Source: Arabidopsis thaliana
Taxonomy: Eukaryota > Streptophyta > Magnoliopsida > Brassicales > Brassicaceae
Direction of reading: 5' to 3'
NCBI RefSeq assembly: GCF_000001735.4
Contig: NC_003070.9
Location: forward strand, 24,475,971 to 24,539,970
Length of the DNA: 64,000 bases
Below are positions 61,355 to 64,000 of the stretch, in pieces. The position numbers were made by a program, and so were the translations under genes. The notes below the pieces were generated by a model, which was not told the origin of the DNA, made no database searches, and was given only the letters and a program-made list of their open reading frames with translations. How positions within the stretch are numbered: position 1 is the stretch's first letter; each line of letters begins with the position of its first letter.

Positions 61355-63117
61355 GGGGTTTTAAGCTTTGTAGTTAGTACAACATAAACAAATTGTACAA
61401 AATCATGTATGCAGTATGAAAAGATAATAAAACGTTCGTCATATCTCTTAGAAGCTCTCTTTCAAGATATCTCGGAACATATAAAGCTTGAACATATTCT
61501 CTATAAATATGTTAGGGCCTATCTACAACCTAACTTTGTTTATCACTTGCCATTTACCCGGAAGCAATGTCAACAATTTCTACCTCATAAGTTTTCGGAG
61601 AGTATCCAGAGTCTGTTAGTATTTGTTTGTTGTTCTATTGTTTCAAACTGGTGGTGTAGACGTGTAGTGAGTGATAATAAACACAAGAAGTTTGTTATCA
61701 AAATTCAGGAACCATATATTTTTCTATTTGTTTTTCAAAGGCAAAGAATTGTATTCAAAGGCCAAGAATTGAATTGAAACTCGAAACGTCCACATCGAAA
61801 TGGTTTGGATAAACTGCTAAATGTTTTAAATGACTGTTTCCCTCTTGAAGAGTCTTTTCTTTGCTAGCCGTAGAAAATAATCCATCTGATTCGGGGCCAA
61901 GGACGACACCCCCGGACTCCTAAATTCATTTTTTTTTTTTAAATTTTTTTTTTTTTTGGAAGTTAAGAATGAAAAACATATCCCCACGTCAAAGCTCATC
62001 TATATTCTGAAACTATTAGAGATATCATACGTGTTAAATTAAGAGCGATTTTAAAGAAAACATTAGTTCTGAATGAAGACGTGTGTTCAATGGATGAAAT
62101 GCGATTCAGTTCAAAATAATAACAATATATATATATATATATATTTATTTATTTATAGATATTCATATATATATATAAGAAAATATATAGATATGGTCAT
62201 ATGGATATGGTTGTGGACTTGTGATGCGACAAAAAAAAATTGAACAAAGTGGATCTGGTTAGGTGGCCAGCATCTTTTACGGAAGGGAAAAGTTGGATAT
62301 ATTACAATATTTTTGGTGGACCATGAGCAACCCCACCACAAAGTGCATGTGAAGTGACCACTTTTCTGCGAGCTGATCCAACTAATCAATAATGGTAACA
62401 AATACAAAAAATAAACGCTCTAATTTTATTTCAGTCAAATGTTTTTAATAATTTTCCATGTCCGAAAACTTTAAAATCTTTTATTATTACTAAGTTAAGA
62501 AAATTGCAAATGTAAGAATTATTTGTTTCTAAATAGATAATATTAATACCAAATTGATATTCCAAAACATATTATTTTCTTGTTTGATTTGATTGATAAT
62601 CTATTAACTGATAAACAACAATGATAGAAATATGTTCTCTAATTCTTCTTCTCTAGCATTCAAAAATTCACATCCAACAAAACCATAAATTTTGTAATTT
62701 TAGATACAATTTTACACTAAAAATTAATAATTGTAAAGCTTGTAATTATATTCCCAAACTTTATTCTATAAATTAAAACTTAGCATTCATATTGTTGAAT
62801 ATGACTTTTGAATTTTGTTAGTGGGACCCTTTTATACAATAAGTGGCGGCTACAACGAAAAATCAAAGTAGGGACCAAAATGATACAAATCGTAATAACG
62901 GGGTCAAAATAACATAATCCAAACTTTTAAATAGCATAAATACAACAACTCTCAAGACCTGTACAAGCTATTTCACCTACTTCATCACTCATCACCAGCT
63001 TCGCATCTTCTTCTCCGGCTTGATCTTCTCTCGTTTCTAGATCTCCGACGATCGGAATATCAAATCCGATCGATTAATTCTGTCAATCACACAAAAACCG
63101 AAAACCAAAAAAAAACC
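61355..63117. other. Spacer and promoter region of cytosolic ICDH
   Basis: 61,409-61,777 has a 122-aa plus-strand open frame with no recognised domain. 62,126-62,180 is TA-rich microsatellite. From about 62,815 the DNA becomes promoter-like: AACGGGGTCAAAATAAC, a TATA-like AATAGCATAAATACAA at about 62,930, then a CT-rich leader to the ATG at 63,118. Confidence 0.55.
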
Positions 63118-64000
63118 ATGGCGTTTGAGAAGATCAAGGTGGCAAATCCCATCGTCGAGATGGATGGTGAGATCTTACTTCTCCTTCTCCTCTCTCGATC
63201 TCTTTCGCTATCTATAATCAGATATTTTCGTTGATTGGATACGAAATGATTTACTTTCGCTTGCCTAGATTGTAACGAAGTTTCGTTGTTTGTTCTGATC
63301 TGATCTCTGGAATCTACGCATGTGTAAACTCGTTGATTGATTTGGTTTTGGTGTATGATTACGTTACAGATCGATAAAATCGATAAAACCTTTAAGCTCT
63401 GTTCATGAGATTGATTGATTTATGAAAAATCTGGACTCGATTTCAAGTGTGGATTTGATTTACAGCTTTGATTCGGCGAAATAGTTTCGATATTTAAGCT
63501 TCATTGGTTTGTGTAATGTAGGTGATGAAATGACCAGGGTTATTTGGAAGTCTATCAAGGATAAGGTATTAAGCTTACTTTTTTTGATGAATGAGTGTGG
63601 TTCGTGTTTTCGGCGTATTTTGAATTTTTTCTGGTGAAACGTTTTCAGCTTATTACTCCTTTTGTGGAGTTGGATATCAAGTACTTCGACCTTGGTCTTC
63701 CTCACCGTGATGCTACGGATGACAAAGTTACTATTGAAAGTGCTGAAGCTACTAAGAAGTATGTGTGTTTGAGCTTGAAACATACTAGAATGATGTTGCA
63801 TCTCTGTGTGGAATATTCTGTTAATCTTTAAAGTTTATGATTTTGTTTTGTTTTAGGTACAATGTGGCGATCAAGTGTGCCACCATCACTCCAGGTATGT
63901 CAACAGATGTTTTGCAGTTGAACATTTTTTTTACCAGTGTTTTTATTTTACTTAGTGTTGATCTTTGCTCTCTGCAGATGAAGGCCGTGTCACGGAATTT
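63118..64000 (+). CDS. cICDH: Cytosolic NADP-dependent isocitrate dehydrogenase, 5' part
   Basis: Five exons fall in the window: 63118-63166, 63522-63565, 63649-63758, 63857-63894 and 63978-64000; the last continues past the edge. The protein starts [20 protein letters not shown], then [65 protein letters not shown]. This is the conserved N-terminal quarter of eukaryotic NADP-isocitrate dehydrogenase, including the MDGDEMTR substrate-side motif and the KCATITPDE block that contacts the cofactor region. The enzyme decarboxylates isocitrate to 2-oxoglutarate and makes NADPH. There is no N-terminal transit peptide, which agrees with the cytosolic isoform (At1g65930). The start ATG is in a strong AACCATGGCG context after a CT-rich leader. 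Confidence 0.95.

Noticed and set aside
61409..61777. 122-aa plus-strand open frame
   Set aside because: It has a normal ATG and stop but no recognisable domain or codon-use signal. Kept as unexplained spacer rather than a gene.

Overview
This is plant nuclear DNA and I read it as Arabidopsis thaliana (Columbia-like) chromosome 1, around At1g65800 to At1g65930. Three things point there: AT-rich intergenic DNA, short GT-AG introns, and a gene order with predicted protein lengths that match what I remember of that locus. Examples are a 497-aa polyamine oxidase ending in SRM, a 459-aa FMO, 580- and 578-aa acyl-activating enzymes and a 631-aa NAC protein. I recognised the species from memory and ran no database search.

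Layout, left to right. 1-553 is the 3' end of an S-domain receptor kinase (ARK2-like, +). 1073-4758 is a SEN1/UPF1-type helicase (-). 4.8-9.2 kb is AT-rich DNA with transposon debris, including a 0.6-kb element with perfect 26-bp terminal inverted repeats. 9243-10712 is a microsomal glutathione transferase (MAPEG, +). 11022-11103 is tRNA-Ser(AGA) (-). 14203-16758 is a peroxisomal polyamine oxidase (PAO4, +) with an upstream ORF in its leader. 17362-17812 is a small secreted Pro/Lys-rich protein (-). 18764-22515 is a TIR-NBS-LRR immune receptor (+). 23240-26708 is FMO GS-OX1 (-). 27654-28223 is a dirigent protein (+). 28755-31061, 32663-34767 and 36628-38641 are three tandem AMP-forming acyl-activating enzyme genes (-): a broken copy, BZO1 and AAE12. 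40053-42361 is a secreted protein of uncertain TroA-like fold (-). 44963-48138 is a NAC factor with a C-terminal membrane segment (NAC028, -). 49297-53234 is a PH-RCC1-FYVE-BRX protein (-). 53.2-63.1 kb is a gene-poor stretch with a Helitron remnant and several inverted repeats. 63118-64000 is the 5' part of cytosolic NADP-isocitrate dehydrogenase (+).

Plant genes are transcribed singly, so there are no operons. The one pathway link is glucosinolate chemistry: FMO GS-OX1 (S-oxygenation of aliphatic side chains) and BZO1 (benzoyl-CoA supply for benzoyloxyglucosinolates) lie within about 12 kb of each other, next to the tandem AAE family. Exon boundaries come from reading GT/AG sites and checking phase by hand. 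All multi-exon models close in frame except the broken AAE copy.

I found no clearly new multi-gene system. The most interesting unexplained signals are non-coding: an imperfect 196-nt foldback between BZO1 and AAE12, a 25-nt pure C tract, a 19-bp perfect inverted repeat at 61.2-61.35 kb, and the repeat-bearing secreted peptide gene at 17.4-17.8 kb.
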